In this document: piece after piece, positions 1 to 9,453 of the stretch
How the letters are laid out: every line of letters begins with the position of its first letter
Position numbering within the stretch: the stretch's first letter is position 1
Assembly (NCBI RefSeq): GCF_963664915.1
Contig: NZ_OY761810.1
Location: 2,680,661 to 2,744,660 of the forward strand
Source: an uncultured Caproiciproducens sp.
Lineage (GTDB): Bacteria > Bacillota > Clostridia > Oscillospirales > Acutalibacteraceae
Reading direction: 5' to 3'
DNA: 64,000 nt
Notes under the pieces: generated by a model
Seen by the model: only the letters and a program-made list of their open reading frames with translations
What the model was told of the DNA's origin: nothing
The model's database searches: none
Translations under genes and position numbers: made by a program

Positions 1-955
<955 letters not shown>

Positions 956-971
956 TTAATATCTGAATATA

Positions 972-1314
<343 letters not shown>

Positions 1315-1319
1315 TATAT

Positions 1320-1348
1320 ATTTTATATACTTACGTCTGGAAAATCAA
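1320..1348 (-). promoter_or_regulatory. Sigma-A type promoter of groESL
   Basis: On the minus strand TTGATT, a 17-bp spacer and TAAAAT lie immediately upstream of CIRCE, so transcription would start at or in the operator. This is the usual HrcA-controlled layout. Confidence 0.7.
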
Positions 1349-1413
1349 GTGCTTTTTTATTAAAAACTGCAATTTAATAAATTATTTACAATTATTGTGA
1401 AAAATATATGTAA

Positions 1414-2316
1414 TTAAACCGGAACAATAAAATTAACAGCCGCCGGGACAACCTCATAATAAAGTTTGTCAATTATGGAGCACTCTCCGTCGAAATTGGC
1501 TATTGCATGCTCCGGCGCCTTAATTTCCATTCTTTTTCCCCTGCAGAAAGTCAGAAGGCTTTCGAATTTTTTCGATTCAAGATGCCCGCCATTCTTGTAA
1601 ACGGTAATTAGTGAAGGAATTTTATACATGGGAGGTTTTTTGACCAGCACAAAATCCAGCAGGCCGTCGTCCGGGATGGCCAGTGGCGCACCGCAGTATC
1701 CGCCGCCGTAATATTTCCCGCTGCCAGCCAACGCAAAAAGATAGATGTCATCGTATTTTTTAACGCCATCAATTAATATTTCAAGGTGTTCGCCGATTTT
1801 TCCTGCGAGTACTTTTAAAATGGCAAAATTATAAGCCATGGAGCCGCTGATCAAGGGAACTTTCTTAAACTTGACCATTTCATAGGCAACTCTGGCATCA
1901 AGCCCCACGGAACAAAGGTTAATGGAATATCGCCCATCGGAATGGATCATGTCCACAGGACGCGATTTCGCATCCAACTGTTTTTTCAATGATAAAAAGC
2001 AGCTGGATTCCCCAAAAGTCTTGATATAATCATTGCCGGAACCGCATGGAAAAATTCCTATCTCAACATTTTTTCTTCCAATCGCCCCTGCCGCCGTTTC
2101 GCTCAGTGTCCCATCGCCTCCAAGGGCGTAAATACGAACCGGATCTCCCTTGAGGCTTTCAATTTTAACCAATTGGGTGGCGTGATTTGGTTTTTCGGTA
2201 ATGTGGCAGGAAAACTCCATGCCATTTGCATCAAAGTATTCCCGTATAGCTGGGAAAACAGTATAGTAAGCGTTCTTTTTGCCGGCAGTGGGGTTTACAA
2301 TAAATACATAGCGCAT
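1414..2316 (-). CDS. Diacylglycerol/lipid kinase family protein (YegS/BmrU/DgkB type)
   Basis: Probable soluble lipid kinase that phosphorylates diacylglycerol or a related lipid in phospholipid recycling. The 300-residue product has the N-terminal NPTAGKKN motif (8-15), the catalytic GGDGTLSE signature (66-73) and the nucleotide-binding GSGNDY motif (92-97), in the order of the DAGK catalytic domain, followed by the beta-rich C-terminal half. The ATG at 2316 has a GGAGG 4 bases upstream. It stands 37 bp downstream of the methyltransferase gene and may be cotranscribed with it. The exact lipid substrate cannot be told from sequence. Confidence 0.88.
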   Translation of the reverse strand: MRYVFIVNPTAGKKNAYYTVFPAIREYFDANGMEFSCHITEKPNHATQLVKIESLKGDPVRIYALGGDGTLSETAAGAIGRKNVEIGIFPCGSGNDYIKTFGESSCFLSLKKQLDAKSRPVDMIHSDGRYSINLCSVGLDARVAYEMVKFKKVPLISGSMAYNFAILKVLAGKIGEHLEILIDGVKKYDDIYLFALAGSGKYYGGGYCGAPLAIPDDGLLDFVLVKKPPMYKIPSLITVYKNGGHLESKKFESLLTFCRGKRMEIKAPEHAIANFDGECSIIDKLYYEVVPAAVNFIVPV

Positions 2317-2352
2317 GGTGCCTCCAGCTGAAGTGATTTGAAGTTGGTGCGT

Positions 2353-3471
2353 TTATTTAAAGTACATGTAGTATTGACATTTAATCATGCCGTTGTATAG
2401 TTTTCTGCGCCGGTCAGCTTTTCGGCCGTAACACTCTTCAAAGGTTTCATCCGGACTGATGATGGAATAGCTCCACCCATGCTTTTGCTCAAATACGCTG
2501 CCCATCGTTCTGTAAAGTTCTTCCGCCTGACGCATATCCAAGAGCCGCTCACCATAGGGCGGGTTGCAGATGACGCAGCCATATTCGCCAAGGGCTTTAA
2601 AGTCTGCAACATCACGTTTTTCCGCACGAATCTGAGAAATTACCCCTGCTTTTTTTGCGTTTTCAAGCGTAAGTGAAACTGCTGCGCCGTCAATGTCGTA
2701 TCCATGAGCGGTAAACTGTGCGTCACGCAGGATGAGACTCTGTGCACGCACCTTCTCATTCTGCCAGATGCTTTTATCAATACATGCCCAGCGTTCGGCG
2801 GAAAAATGGCGCTGCATGCCCGGCGCAATATTCAGCGCATACATAGCGGCTTCAATTAAAATTGTCCCCGATCCACAGAACGGATCGATAAAATTCGCGT
2901 CATGACGCACACGGGCAAGATGAACCATACAGGCGGCAAGCGTTTCTTTAATCGGCGCCTCCGTGGAACTGGCACGGTACCCCCTCTTATGCAGTCCCTC
3001 ACCGGAAGTATCAATCATAATACTTACGTTGTCTTTCATAATTAAAAACTGAATTTGATAAAGCGTTCCCGTTTCTTCAAACCAGTCCACGTGATATTTT
3101 TGCTTTAAACGTTCCACAACCGCCTTCTTGATGATCGATTGGCAGTCCGGAATACTGGAAAGCTTGGAATTCAGGCTTCTTCCTTTTACGGGGAAAATAT
3201 CGACTTTCCCAATCCAGCGTTCCCAAGGCAGCGCTTTCACTCCCTGAAAAAGTTCTTCAAAGCTGAGCGCCTGAAAGTTTCCCATTTGAACCAGAATGCG
3301 TTCCCCGTAACGCGACCAGAGATTTGCTCTGACAAGCATTTCATCGGAGCCGTCAAAAACAACACGGCCATTTTGCGGTTCAACATTTTTTGCGTCCATC
3401 GCCCTCAAATCATCTGCCACAAGGCCTTCTACGCCAAGCAAGCAGGGGCATACAAGTTTAAAATTATCCAT
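2353..3471 (-). CDS. THUMP-domain class I SAM-dependent RNA methyltransferase (YpsC/RlmL-N type)
   Basis: Putative 23S rRNA guanine-N2 methyltransferase. The 372-residue product has an N-terminal ferredoxin-like/THUMP region (about 1-155), then a Rossmann methyltransferase domain with the SAM-binding DPFCGSGT motif (196-203) and the catalytic NPPYGERL motif (303-310), which indicates an N2-guanine methyltransferase. An upstream in-frame start would add 37 residues, but the ATG at 3471 has GGAGTG in front and gives the family N-terminus. The exact target nucleotide is not determinable here. Confidence 0.88.
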   Translation of the reverse strand: MDNFKLVCPCLLGVEGLVADDLRAMDAKNVEPQNGRVVFDGSDEMLVRANLWSRYGERILVQMGNFQALSFEELFQGVKALPWERWIGKVDIFPVKGRSLNSKLSSIPDCQSIIKKAVVERLKQKYHVDWFEETGTLYQIQFLIMKDNVSIMIDTSGEGLHKRGYRASSTEAPIKETLAACMVHLARVRHDANFIDPFCGSGTILIEAAMYALNIAPGMQRHFSAERWACIDKSIWQNEKVRAQSLILRDAQFTAHGYDIDGAAVSLTLENAKKAGVISQIRAEKRDVADFKALGEYGCVICNPPYGERLLDMRQAEELYRTMGSVFEQKHGWSYSIISPDETFEECYGRKADRRRKLYNGMIKCQYYMYFK

Positions 3472-3495
3472 TATTACACTCCAATTATTAAATAT

Positions 3496-3519
3496 GGGGC
3501 TGCGATTATACGCAGCCCC
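3496..3519 (-). terminator. Hairpin after hpf, possible weak terminator
   Basis: GGGGCTGCG-ATTATA-CGCAGCCCC, a 9-bp perfect stem between hpf and the methyltransferase start. Only an AT-rich ATATTTAAT follows on the minus strand rather than a clean U-run, so it may be a partial terminator or a processing site. Confidence 0.45.
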
Positions 3520-3605
3520 AATCATCATAGAAAAACTCTTATCTGTTAGGCACCATGCGTTGTAGTCAAAGACTAAAAACATGTGGGTGCGAATATTCTG
3601 TTATA

Positions 3606-4145
3606 TTATTCCGCGTCAGGCTCCAATAATCCGTAGTTTCCGTCCCTGCGCTTATAAACCACATTGATTTCTCCGCTCTGTTCGTCACGGAACATAAAGA
3701 ACTGATGCCCAAGCAGGTTCATCTGCAAAATTGCTTCTTCCGTGCTAAGCGGCTTTACAAAAAAATGTTTTGTACGCACAATTTTATATTCACTGTCGGC
3801 ATCGTCTTCAGCCGTATGCAAATAGTTCTCCACATACTGATCCAAAGCAGCCGAATGAATCTCTTTATCAAGCCTTGTTTTATTCTTGCGGATTTGTCTG
3901 CTCAACGCGCTGATAACCTGATCCAATGCATCGTTCATTTCATAATCCGTTGCTTCGGCACGATAAATCATACCACGCGATTTAATTGTAATTTCAACCG
4001 TCTGGCGATTTTTTTCAAGCGTTACCACCACGCTTGCCAGCGCGTCTTCATCGAAAACCCTGTCAAAACGCGACAGCTTTCTTGTTGCCAATTCCTTAAA
4101 ATTATCCCTTAGATTAACCTTTCTGCCAGTAACAGTAATCTTCAT
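3606..4145 (-). CDS. hpf: Ribosome hibernation-promoting factor, long form
   Basis: Binds the 30S decoding centre and dimerises 70S ribosomes into inactive 100S particles in slow growth. The 179-residue product has the N-terminal HPF/RaiA domain (about 1-100, starting MKITVTGRKV) and the C-terminal dimerisation domain (about 120-175) with the conserved KPLSTEEAILQM and GHQFFMFRD stretches, so it is the long form typical of Firmicutes. The ATG at 4145 has AAAGGAGATG upstream. Transcribed alone or with the methyltransferase downstream. Confidence 0.96.
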   Translation of the reverse strand: MKITVTGRKVNLRDNFKELATRKLSRFDRVFDEDALASVVVTLEKNRQTVEITIKSRGMIYRAEATDYEMNDALDQVISALSRQIRKNKTRLDKEIHSAALDQYVENYLHTAEDDADSEYKIVRTKHFFVKPLSTEEAILQMNLLGHQFFMFRDEQSGEINVVYKRRDGNYGLLEPDAE

Positions 4146-4235
4146 ATGAACATCTCCTTTTTCTATTGTTGAAAAAAAGGTTATTGACTACCTATAATAT
4201 ACCATAATCAACCGGCAAATAAAAGCATCCCGAAT

Positions 4236-5078
4236 TTAAATTATTATTTTCTTGTGACGGGTCACATGACAGCCGACATTGACCGCCACGGGCAGTCCGG
4301 CAATATGGGTCGGAAATTGCTCAATATTCACCGCAAGCGCCGTCGTAATCCCGCCAAACCCTTGAGGTCCCACATTCAGCTCATTGACTCTTTCAAGCAT
4401 CTGCCGTTCTAAATCAGCGTAGAAGCTGTCGGTATTTCGCTGTGAAACCGGCCGGCAAAGAGCCTGTTTCGCCAAAAGAGCGCATTTTTCAAAATCACCG
4501 CCGATTCCTATGCCCAGAACAACCGGCGGGCAAGGATTCCCGCCCGCAATCTGAACCGTCTCTGCCACAAAAGCAATAATATCCTCCACATTAGCAGAGG
4601 GAGTAAACATTTTAATACGGCTCATATTTTCGCTTCCAAAGCCCTTGGGTGCAGCTGTAAGAGCAAGCTTATCCCCGGGAACAAGACGAATATGCACAAT
4701 GGCAGGCGTATTGTCACCGGTATTTCCTCTGCGAATGGGGTCCGCCGCCACCGAACAGCGCAGCAGGCCCTCTGTATATCCCTGACGCACGCCTTCGTTT
4801 ACAGCGTCCTCAAACAAGCCGCCCGTTATATGAACCTCCTGCCCCACTTCGGCAAAAACAACCGCCATTCCCGTATCCTGACACACAGGAATGCCGAGCT
4901 CTCTCGCGGCATTCATATTTTCACATAAATCACACAAAACAGCTTTTCCGATCGGTGATGTTTCTTTCTGTGAGGCATCTGCAATACAATTTTCGAGGTC
5001 GGCCGGTAATACACGGTTTGCGTCAATAAAAAGCGTTTTAACCGCCGACGCAATCTCTGAAAAGTCAATCTCTCTCAT
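4236..5078 (-). CDS. Class I fumarate hydratase (or L-tartrate dehydratase) alpha subunit
   Basis: Oxygen-sensitive [4Fe-4S] hydro-lyase subunit converting fumarate to malate or dehydrating a related hydroxy acid. The 280-residue length is usual for the alpha subunit. Visible signatures are CQDTGM (a cluster ligand Cys), NTGDNTPA, KGFGSENMS and CPPVVLGIGIGG. The family needs a beta subunit of about 185 residues, normally the adjacent gene; none is present on either side (hpf downstream, an amidohydrolase upstream). The partner must be encoded elsewhere, unless it was lost. It is 14 bp from the amidohydrolase gene and probably shares its transcript. Confidence 0.9.
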   Translation of the reverse strand: MREIDFSEIASAVKTLFIDANRVLPADLENCIADASQKETSPIGKAVLCDLCENMNAARELGIPVCQDTGMAVVFAEVGQEVHITGGLFEDAVNEGVRQGYTEGLLRCSVAADPIRRGNTGDNTPAIVHIRLVPGDKLALTAAPKGFGSENMSRIKMFTPSANVEDIIAFVAETVQIAGGNPCPPVVLGIGIGGDFEKCALLAKQALCRPVSQRNTDSFYADLERQMLERVNELNVGPQGFGGITTALAVNIEQFPTHIAGLPVAVNVGCHVTRHKKIII

Positions 5079-5092
5079 AGGCGCTCTCCTAT

Positions 5093-6247
5093 TTACTTTA
5101 TGATTTTCCCGTTGGCAATGACATATTTGGGTTTTGAGGTCATTTCAAGCGGATTGCCGTCAAAAATAACTAAATCCGCATCTTTCCCTACTTCAATTGA
5201 ACCGACCCTGTCTTCAATTCCGCAAATTTTCGCAGGATTGATGGTAATGGCTTTTAAAGCATCCTCATAGCTCATGCCTTCCCGCACAGCAAGAGCCGCG
5301 CACGTCGGAAGGTATTGCAGAGGAACAACGGGATGATCTGTGACGATTGCTGTCAGTATTCCCGCATTTGCAAGAATTCCCGGGTTTTCCGGCGTTAAAT
5401 TTTTCAGCTCCGGTTTAGAGCGGTCACAGAGGAACGGGCCTGCCAGCACCCTTACGCCGTCTTTTGCCAGCGTGTCCGCAATCATATGCCCTTCCGTAGC
5501 ATGAACAATCACGTAATTTAAATGAAATTCTTTGGCAATACGAATGGCGGTATAAATGTCGTCGGTGCGATGCGCATGGAAATGCACCTCTATTTCGCCT
5601 CTGAGGGCAGGAAGGAGCGCTTCAGACTTCATGTCGAACTCTGGTGCGTCGAAGTCCTCGTCGGTCTCAGAACGCTCCAAATCGCCCATATAACGCTGTG
5701 CCTTAAAAAGTTCCTCCCGAATCAGAGAAGCTGTCGCCATCCGTGTGGAAGGAGCCAGATTTTTTCCGTGGTACACAGATTTCGGATTTTCACCCAGCGC
5801 CATTTTGATTGCGACCGGCGCTTTGACAAGCATATCATCAATCCGACCGCCGCAGGTTTTGATTGCGGCGAGCTGACCGCCAATCGGGTTGGCGCTGCCT
5901 GGGCCGGTAATAACCGTTGTAACGCCTGCGGCAAGTCCTTCGGTAAAGCAGCGGTCTATAGGATTAATCGCGTCTATGGCGCGCAGCTGCGGCGTAATGG
6001 GGTCTGTTTCCTCATTGCCGTCATCCCCTTCAAAGCAAAGGCCGTCCTCCCACATGCCAAGGTGCGTGTGAGCGTCCACAAAGCCCGGATAAACACCCGC
6101 CCCCTGAACATCAAGAACAGCTTCCCCCTGCTGCGGTTCTTCCGGTGCAGAGCCAAGTGCCTTTATGATGCTGTTTTCAATACGAATCCAGCCATTTTCT
6201 ATTATCTCGTCTGCCATTGTGTAAATTTTAGCATGAATAATCAGCAT
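5093..6247 (-). CDS. Metal-dependent amidohydrolase (imidazolonepropionase/dihydroorotase-like)
   Basis: Cytosolic metal-dependent hydrolase of the amidohydrolase superfamily. The 384-residue product has a short N-terminal beta domain, the metal-binding GFVDAHTHLG motif near residue 57, further His-containing strands (HFHAHRTDD, IVHATEGH), a late Asp in the TDHPVV motif and the C-terminal GSIEVGKDADLVIFDG strand typical of this superfamily. Start chosen at the ATG at 6247, with GGAGG 7 bases upstream; an ATG two codons earlier is too close to that site. The substrate is unknown. Upstream of and probably cotranscribed with the fumarase alpha gene. Confidence 0.85.
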   Translation of the reverse strand: MLIIHAKIYTMADEIIENGWIRIENSIIKALGSAPEEPQQGEAVLDVQGAGVYPGFVDAHTHLGMWEDGLCFEGDDGNEETDPITPQLRAIDAINPIDRCFTEGLAAGVTTVITGPGSANPIGGQLAAIKTCGGRIDDMLVKAPVAIKMALGENPKSVYHGKNLAPSTRMATASLIREELFKAQRYMGDLERSETDEDFDAPEFDMKSEALLPALRGEIEVHFHAHRTDDIYTAIRIAKEFHLNYVIVHATEGHMIADTLAKDGVRVLAGPFLCDRSKPELKNLTPENPGILANAGILTAIVTDHPVVPLQYLPTCAALAVREGMSYEDALKAITINPAKICGIEDRVGSIEVGKDADLVIFDGNPLEMTSKPKYVIANGKIIK

Positions 6248-6262
6248 GATCATTCCTCCAAC

Positions 6263-6289
6263 AAAAAAGCGGAGTGCGCGCACTCCGCT
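6263..6289 (-). terminator. Rho-independent terminator after the S1-domain gene
   Basis: AGCGGAGTGC/GCACTCCGCT stem followed by TTTTTT on the minus strand, directly after the S1-domain gene stop codon. Confidence 0.9.
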
Positions 6290-6293
6290 AAAA

Positions 6294-6740
6294 TTATTTC
6301 GGTTGACTGGTACCGCCGCCATGTTTGGAAAAGCCGCCGCGCTTTGACTCCACACATTTTTTTAGATCCGACATTTTTTCATCACTTGTTTGCTTGAACT
6401 TGGACATCATATCCTCAAAGCTTGAAGCATCGTTTCTTTTGCCCTGCCACTCATAACTGCCCGGCCTGGTTGCACGGGGAGCAGGAGAGTTGCTTCGCGG
6501 CGCCGGCGGAATTGCCTTCTTCATTGAAAGGCTGACTTTCCCGTCTTCGCTGATGCTCATCACTTTGACTTTCACCGTTTGATTTTCAGTAACAAAGTCG
6601 CGTATTTCCTTAACAAAAGTGGGTGCGACCTCCGAAATGTGTACCATACCGGTTTTGCCGTCCGGCAACTCCACGAAAGCGCCGAATTTTGTAATTCCCG
6701 TAACTTTTCCTTCCAGGATAGTTCCTACCTCAAGCTGCAT
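6294..6740 (-). CDS. S1 RNA-binding domain protein (YabR/CvfD-like)
   Basis: Small RNA-binding protein. An S1 (OB-fold) domain occupies residues 3-75, with the typical GTILEGKVTGITKFGAFVEL opening and the ISEDGKVSLSMK end, as in S1 repeats of ribosomal protein S1 and polynucleotide phosphorylase. The remaining 70 residues are basic, Pro/Ser-rich and probably disordered. In Bacillus the orthologue (yabR) lies directly after divIC, as here, supporting the identity. Members of this family have been linked to post-transcriptional stress regulation. The gene ends in a strong terminator, closing the spoVB-to-yabR cluster. Confidence 0.88.
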   Translation of the reverse strand: MQLEVGTILEGKVTGITKFGAFVELPDGKTGMVHISEVAPTFVKEIRDFVTENQTVKVKVMSISEDGKVSLSMKKAIPPAPRSNSPAPRATRPGSYEWQGKRNDASSFEDMMSKFKQTSDEKMSDLKKCVESKRGGFSKHGGGTSQPK

Positions 6741-6772
6741 ATGTAAGTGATTTCCTCCTTAATATAGAGCGA

Positions 6773-7075
6773 TTAATTACCTGCAATATTAACAAAAACA
6801 CGTTCCCCCGGCTTTGCAAAGTTAAGGCTCTCGCGCGCAACGCGCTCAATGTAATCGCTGTTTTCGTTCGCGCCTGTGCTCAGGGCATGTTTTATGTCTT
6901 CGTTTTTTACTTGCTGAATGACAATTTTCTGCTTAACTGCAGCAAGCTCCTGACGTTTTTGGCTAATCTGAACCTGCTGGTTAACAAGCGCAACAATAAT
7001 ATATAACGCGAAAGCAAACACAGCCGTACGCAATAAAAAACTGCCTTTCTGCTTTTTCCTCTTGATAACCTTCAT
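6773..7075 (-). CDS. divIC: Septum formation initiator DivIC/FtsB family
   Basis: Bitopic division protein that bridges FtsL and DivIB/FtsQ in the divisome. The 100-residue product has a basic cytoplasmic N-terminus (KRKKQK), one membrane segment (about 15-34), a short extracytoplasmic coiled coil (about 35-62) and the conserved C-terminal stretch IERVARESLNFAKPGE that defines the family. Lies between yabQ and the S1-domain gene exactly as divIC does in Bacillus. Confidence 0.92.
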   Translation of the reverse strand: MKVIKRKKQKGSFLLRTAVFAFALYIIVALVNQQVQISQKRQELAAVKQKIVIQQVKNEDIKHALSTGANENSDYIERVARESLNFAKPGERVFVNIAGN

Positions 7076-7091
7076 GACTCAGCACCGCCCC

Positions 7092-7592
7092 CTAAGCTTT
7101 GCTGTTTTTTTTACTTTTAGCTTTGAAATGATTATACACTATTTCACGGTGATGTTTCAAGCGTTTTTTCTGATTTACCGCCACTATTTTTGTATTATTA
7201 ACAATTATTTTAATAACAGAGAAAATGAAATGGGATATTTTAGTAATTAATTTCTTCATTGGAATGATTAAGAGTTTTCGAACGATTTTGGAAACAAAGC
7301 GAAATACACGGTAAGTTACCAGACCTACCGTTAAATAATAGAGACACCAGCCAATGGCTTCTCCCGCCAGAATATAAAACCGTACTTCACCGTAATTAAC
7401 ACCCAAAGCCAACAGAAAAGTTATAAACGCTGCTGAAAGCATATAAAATAAATCCTGAAAAAACACAGCGCGACGCTCCGACTGAAAAACGGTTCGGAAG
7501 ATACGGAAAACATCGTAATACGCACCTAAAAACACACCGGCGGCAATTGAAATGACAAATCCCTGGAGCTGAGCGGCGAGAGATAAGTTCAA
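7092..7592 (-). CDS. yabQ: Spore cortex biosynthesis protein YabQ
   Basis: Integral membrane protein needed for spore cortex formation and placed at the outer forespore membrane in Bacillus. The 166-residue product has several hydrophobic segments in the first 110 residues with the conserved GAYYDVFRIFR motif after the first helix, then a basic tail. It is adjacent to yabP and divIC as in other spore formers. Start is a TTG (7592) with AGGAG upstream. Confidence 0.9.
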   Translation of the reverse strand: MNLSLAAQLQGFVISIAAGVFLGAYYDVFRIFRTVFQSERRAVFFQDLFYMLSAAFITFLLALGVNYGEVRFYILAGEAIGWCLYYLTVGLVTYRVFRFVSKIVRKLLIIPMKKLITKISHFIFSVIKIIVNNTKIVAVNQKKRLKHHREIVYNHFKAKSKKNSKA

Positions 7593-7606
7593 ATGACCTC
7601 ACTCCT

Positions 7607-7885
7607 CTATTTGAACAGCCTTGAGAAAAAGCCGCCTGTGAGCTGGTTTTCAGAATACGACATAGAACTGATATCGCCGTTTAACGTCAGTTCACCGGTC
7701 TCAATATTGAGTTTATTAATCTGAAGTTTTGTCCCCTTGATAATCAGCTGCCCCAGATCGGTATAAGCCACGATTGTCTGCTCGTCAAAGCTGTCAACGT
7801 TAGAAACGCCAGTGGCAGTAAGCAACCGGCGGTTTTCAAGAATCAGGCTGTGCGGGGCTTTAACGGATTTTTTTTCTTCAGCCAT
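7607..7885 (-). CDS. yabP: Sporulation protein YabP
   Basis: Small soluble protein required for spore cortex assembly, working with YabQ. The 92-residue product contains the YabP/YqfC fold motifs: LILENRRLLTATGVSNVDSF near the N-terminus, then TDLGQLIIKG and LNGDISSMSYS. Start ATG at 7885 with GGAGGGTC upstream. Translated just ahead of yabQ (14-bp gap). Confidence 0.93.
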   Translation of the reverse strand: MAEEKKSVKAPHSLILENRRLLTATGVSNVDSFDEQTIVAYTDLGQLIIKGTKLQINKLNIETGELTLNGDISSMSYSENQLTGGFFSRLFK

Positions 7886-7943
7886 TTCAAGACCCTCCTA
7901 CTCATTCATACCAATTTGTATGCATAAGCTAAAGGACATATAC

Positions 7944-8204
7944 TTAAAGGTTCGCAGGCCCGTCCGACAGAATCCGATACATTTCTGCCGCAGCTTCCTT
8001 TTTCGCATATTCATTCACACTGATTATCTGTGCTTTTACGCTGCGTGAACCAAGCTGCAGCTCCAAAACATCATCAACCTTCACATCATAAGAAGCTCTG
8101 GCGGGCTTTCCGTTTACAAGAACTCTGCCTGCGTCGCATGCCTCATTCGCAATTGTACGGCGTTTTATAATGCGTGATATTTTTAAATATTTGTCAAGTC
8201 GCAT
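7944..8204 (-). CDS. rqcP: S4-domain RNA-binding protein RqcP (YabO/Hsp15-like)
   Basis: Binds 50S-peptidyl-tRNA complexes and acts with RqcH in alanine tailing during ribosome-associated quality control. The 86-residue product is one S4 domain starting MRLDKYLKISRIIKRRT, with the conserved GRVLVNGKPARAS turn and VKVDDVLEL strand. The ATG at 8204 with GAGGA 5 bases upstream is preferred to a GTG four codons earlier. Position between hup/mazG and yabP is the classical one (yabO in Bacillus). Confidence 0.92.
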   Translation of the reverse strand: MRLDKYLKISRIIKRRTIANEACDAGRVLVNGKPARASYDVKVDDVLELQLGSRSVKAQIISVNEYAKKEAAAEMYRILSDGPANL

Positions 8205-8222
8205 ATTTTTCCTCACTATAAT

Positions 8223-8259
8223 AAAAAGGCTGTAACTTTAAGGTTTGTTACAGCCTTTT
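8223..8259 (-). terminator. Rho-independent terminator after hup
   Basis: AAAAGGCTGTAAC and GTTACAGCCTTTTT pair over about 13 bp, ending in a T-run on the minus strand right after the HU gene. Confidence 0.9.
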
Positions 8260-8284
8260 AAATTTTAAACAGTTAGAATCATAC

Positions 8285-8560
8285 TTATTTTGCTGTGGCG
8301 TCCTTAAATGCTTTACCTGCCTTAAAAGCGGGGACCTTTGAGGCGGGAATGGTGATGGGAGAATTCGTTCTCGGGTCACGGCCCTGTCTTTCACTGCGGC
8401 TGCGTACTTCAAATGTACCAAAACCAACAATTTGGACTTTCTCATCTTCGGAAACAGCTTTAACGATTGTGTCAATCATTGCATTAACAGCATTATCGGC
8501 ATCTTTCTTGGGCATACCTGCTTTTTCAGCAACAGCAGCAATTAATTCTGTTTTGTTCAT
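8285..8560 (-). CDS. hup: DNA-binding protein HU
   Basis: Histone-like dimeric nucleoid protein. 91 residues, beginning MNKTELIAAVAEKAGM, with the GFGTFEVRSR motif and the beta-arm tip GRDPRTNSPITIPA, ending VPAFKAGKAFKDA, all standard HU features. The ATG at 8560 has GGAGG upstream (AAACGGAGGTC). It is inserted between mazG and rqcP within the yab cluster, as in many Clostridia but not in Bacillus, and has its own terminator. Confidence 0.97.
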   Translation of the reverse strand: MNKTELIAAVAEKAGMPKKDADNAVNAMIDTIVKAVSEDEKVQIVGFGTFEVRSRSERQGRDPRTNSPITIPASKVPAFKAGKAFKDATAK

Positions 8561-8614
8561 AATATTTGACCTCCGTTTTTTTATTATTATTCAACAGCAG
8601 AAAGCTGAGAATGA

Positions 8615-9406
8615 TTAATTTGTCTTAGCTTCATTCCAAAGTGAATCAAGCTGTTCAAGTGTCATTGAAGACATATCGGCTTGGCGGGCTTTTGCAAGCT
8701 GTTCCATCTTTTGAAAACGCGAGATAAATTTATTGCAGGAAAAGCTTAAGGCTTGTTCAGGCTCAACTTCTAAAAATCGCGAAACATTGACGACAGAGAA
8801 CAAAAGGTCGCCTAATTCCTCCATGCGGTCTTCCCTGCTTCCATAGTCTATCGCTTCTTCTAATTCACGGGTTTCTTCAATGACTTTATCAAGCGCACCG
8901 GAAACGTCAGGCCAGTCAAACCCCACCTTCGCAGCTTTATGCTGAACCTTGGCACTGCGCATAAGCGCAGGCAAAGCTTTGGAAACGCTCTGCAAAACCT
9001 CTGTTTGAGTTGTTTGATTTTTGGTTTCTTTTTTGATTGCGTCCCAATTGACAAGTACCTCTTCGGAACTGTTCACCACCGTGCTGCCAAAAACATGAGG
9101 ATGGCGTACCACCATTTTTTTAGCAATGCCATCAACAACATCCGAAAAATCAAAACTGTTTGTTTCGTTTTCAAGCTGAGAATGAAACAATACCTGCAAA
9201 AGGACATCACCCAACTCTTCTTTTAAAAGTTCCGTATCATCATTGTCAATTGCCTCAACAACTTCATACGTCTCTTCAATAAAACAGTTACGTATACTCC
9301 GGTGGGTTTGTTCCCTGTCCCATGGACAGCCTTCCGGTGACCGGAGTATTGCCATTATATTGAGCAGGTCTTCCATGCTGTATTTTTCCTTGAATTGAAA
9401 ATTCAA
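8615..9406 (-). CDS. mazG: Nucleoside triphosphate pyrophosphohydrolase MazG
   Basis: All-alpha NTP pyrophosphatase that removes aberrant or stress-related nucleotides. The 263-residue product has two MazG-type modules: the N-terminal one with CPWDREQTH, EETYEVVEAI and EELGDVLLQVLFH, and the C-terminal one with EETRELEEAI and EELGDLLFSVVN; the E-E-x-x-E and E-x-x-D metal ligands are visible in both. It lacks the SAM-methylase half fused in Bacillus YabN. A TTG at 9406 (GGAGAT upstream) or the ATG at residue 11 could be the start. Confidence 0.94.
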   Translation of the reverse strand: MNFQFKEKYSMEDLLNIMAILRSPEGCPWDREQTHRSIRNCFIEETYEVVEAIDNDDTELLKEELGDVLLQVLFHSQLENETNSFDFSDVVDGIAKKMVVRHPHVFGSTVVNSSEEVLVNWDAIKKETKNQTTQTEVLQSVSKALPALMRSAKVQHKAAKVGFDWPDVSGALDKVIEETRELEEAIDYGSREDRMEELGDLLFSVVNVSRFLEVEPEQALSFSCNKFISRFQKMEQLAKARQADMSSMTLEQLDSLWNEAKTN

Positions 9407-9453
9407 AATTTATATCTCCTGTGAAATAAAATATCAGATAAACTTCTATCATT

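Noticed and set aside
5522-6397. 291-codon plus-strand ORF opposite the amidohydrolase
   Set aside because: Antisense to a well-supported gene; crosses its terminator; no ribosome site and no family-like features.
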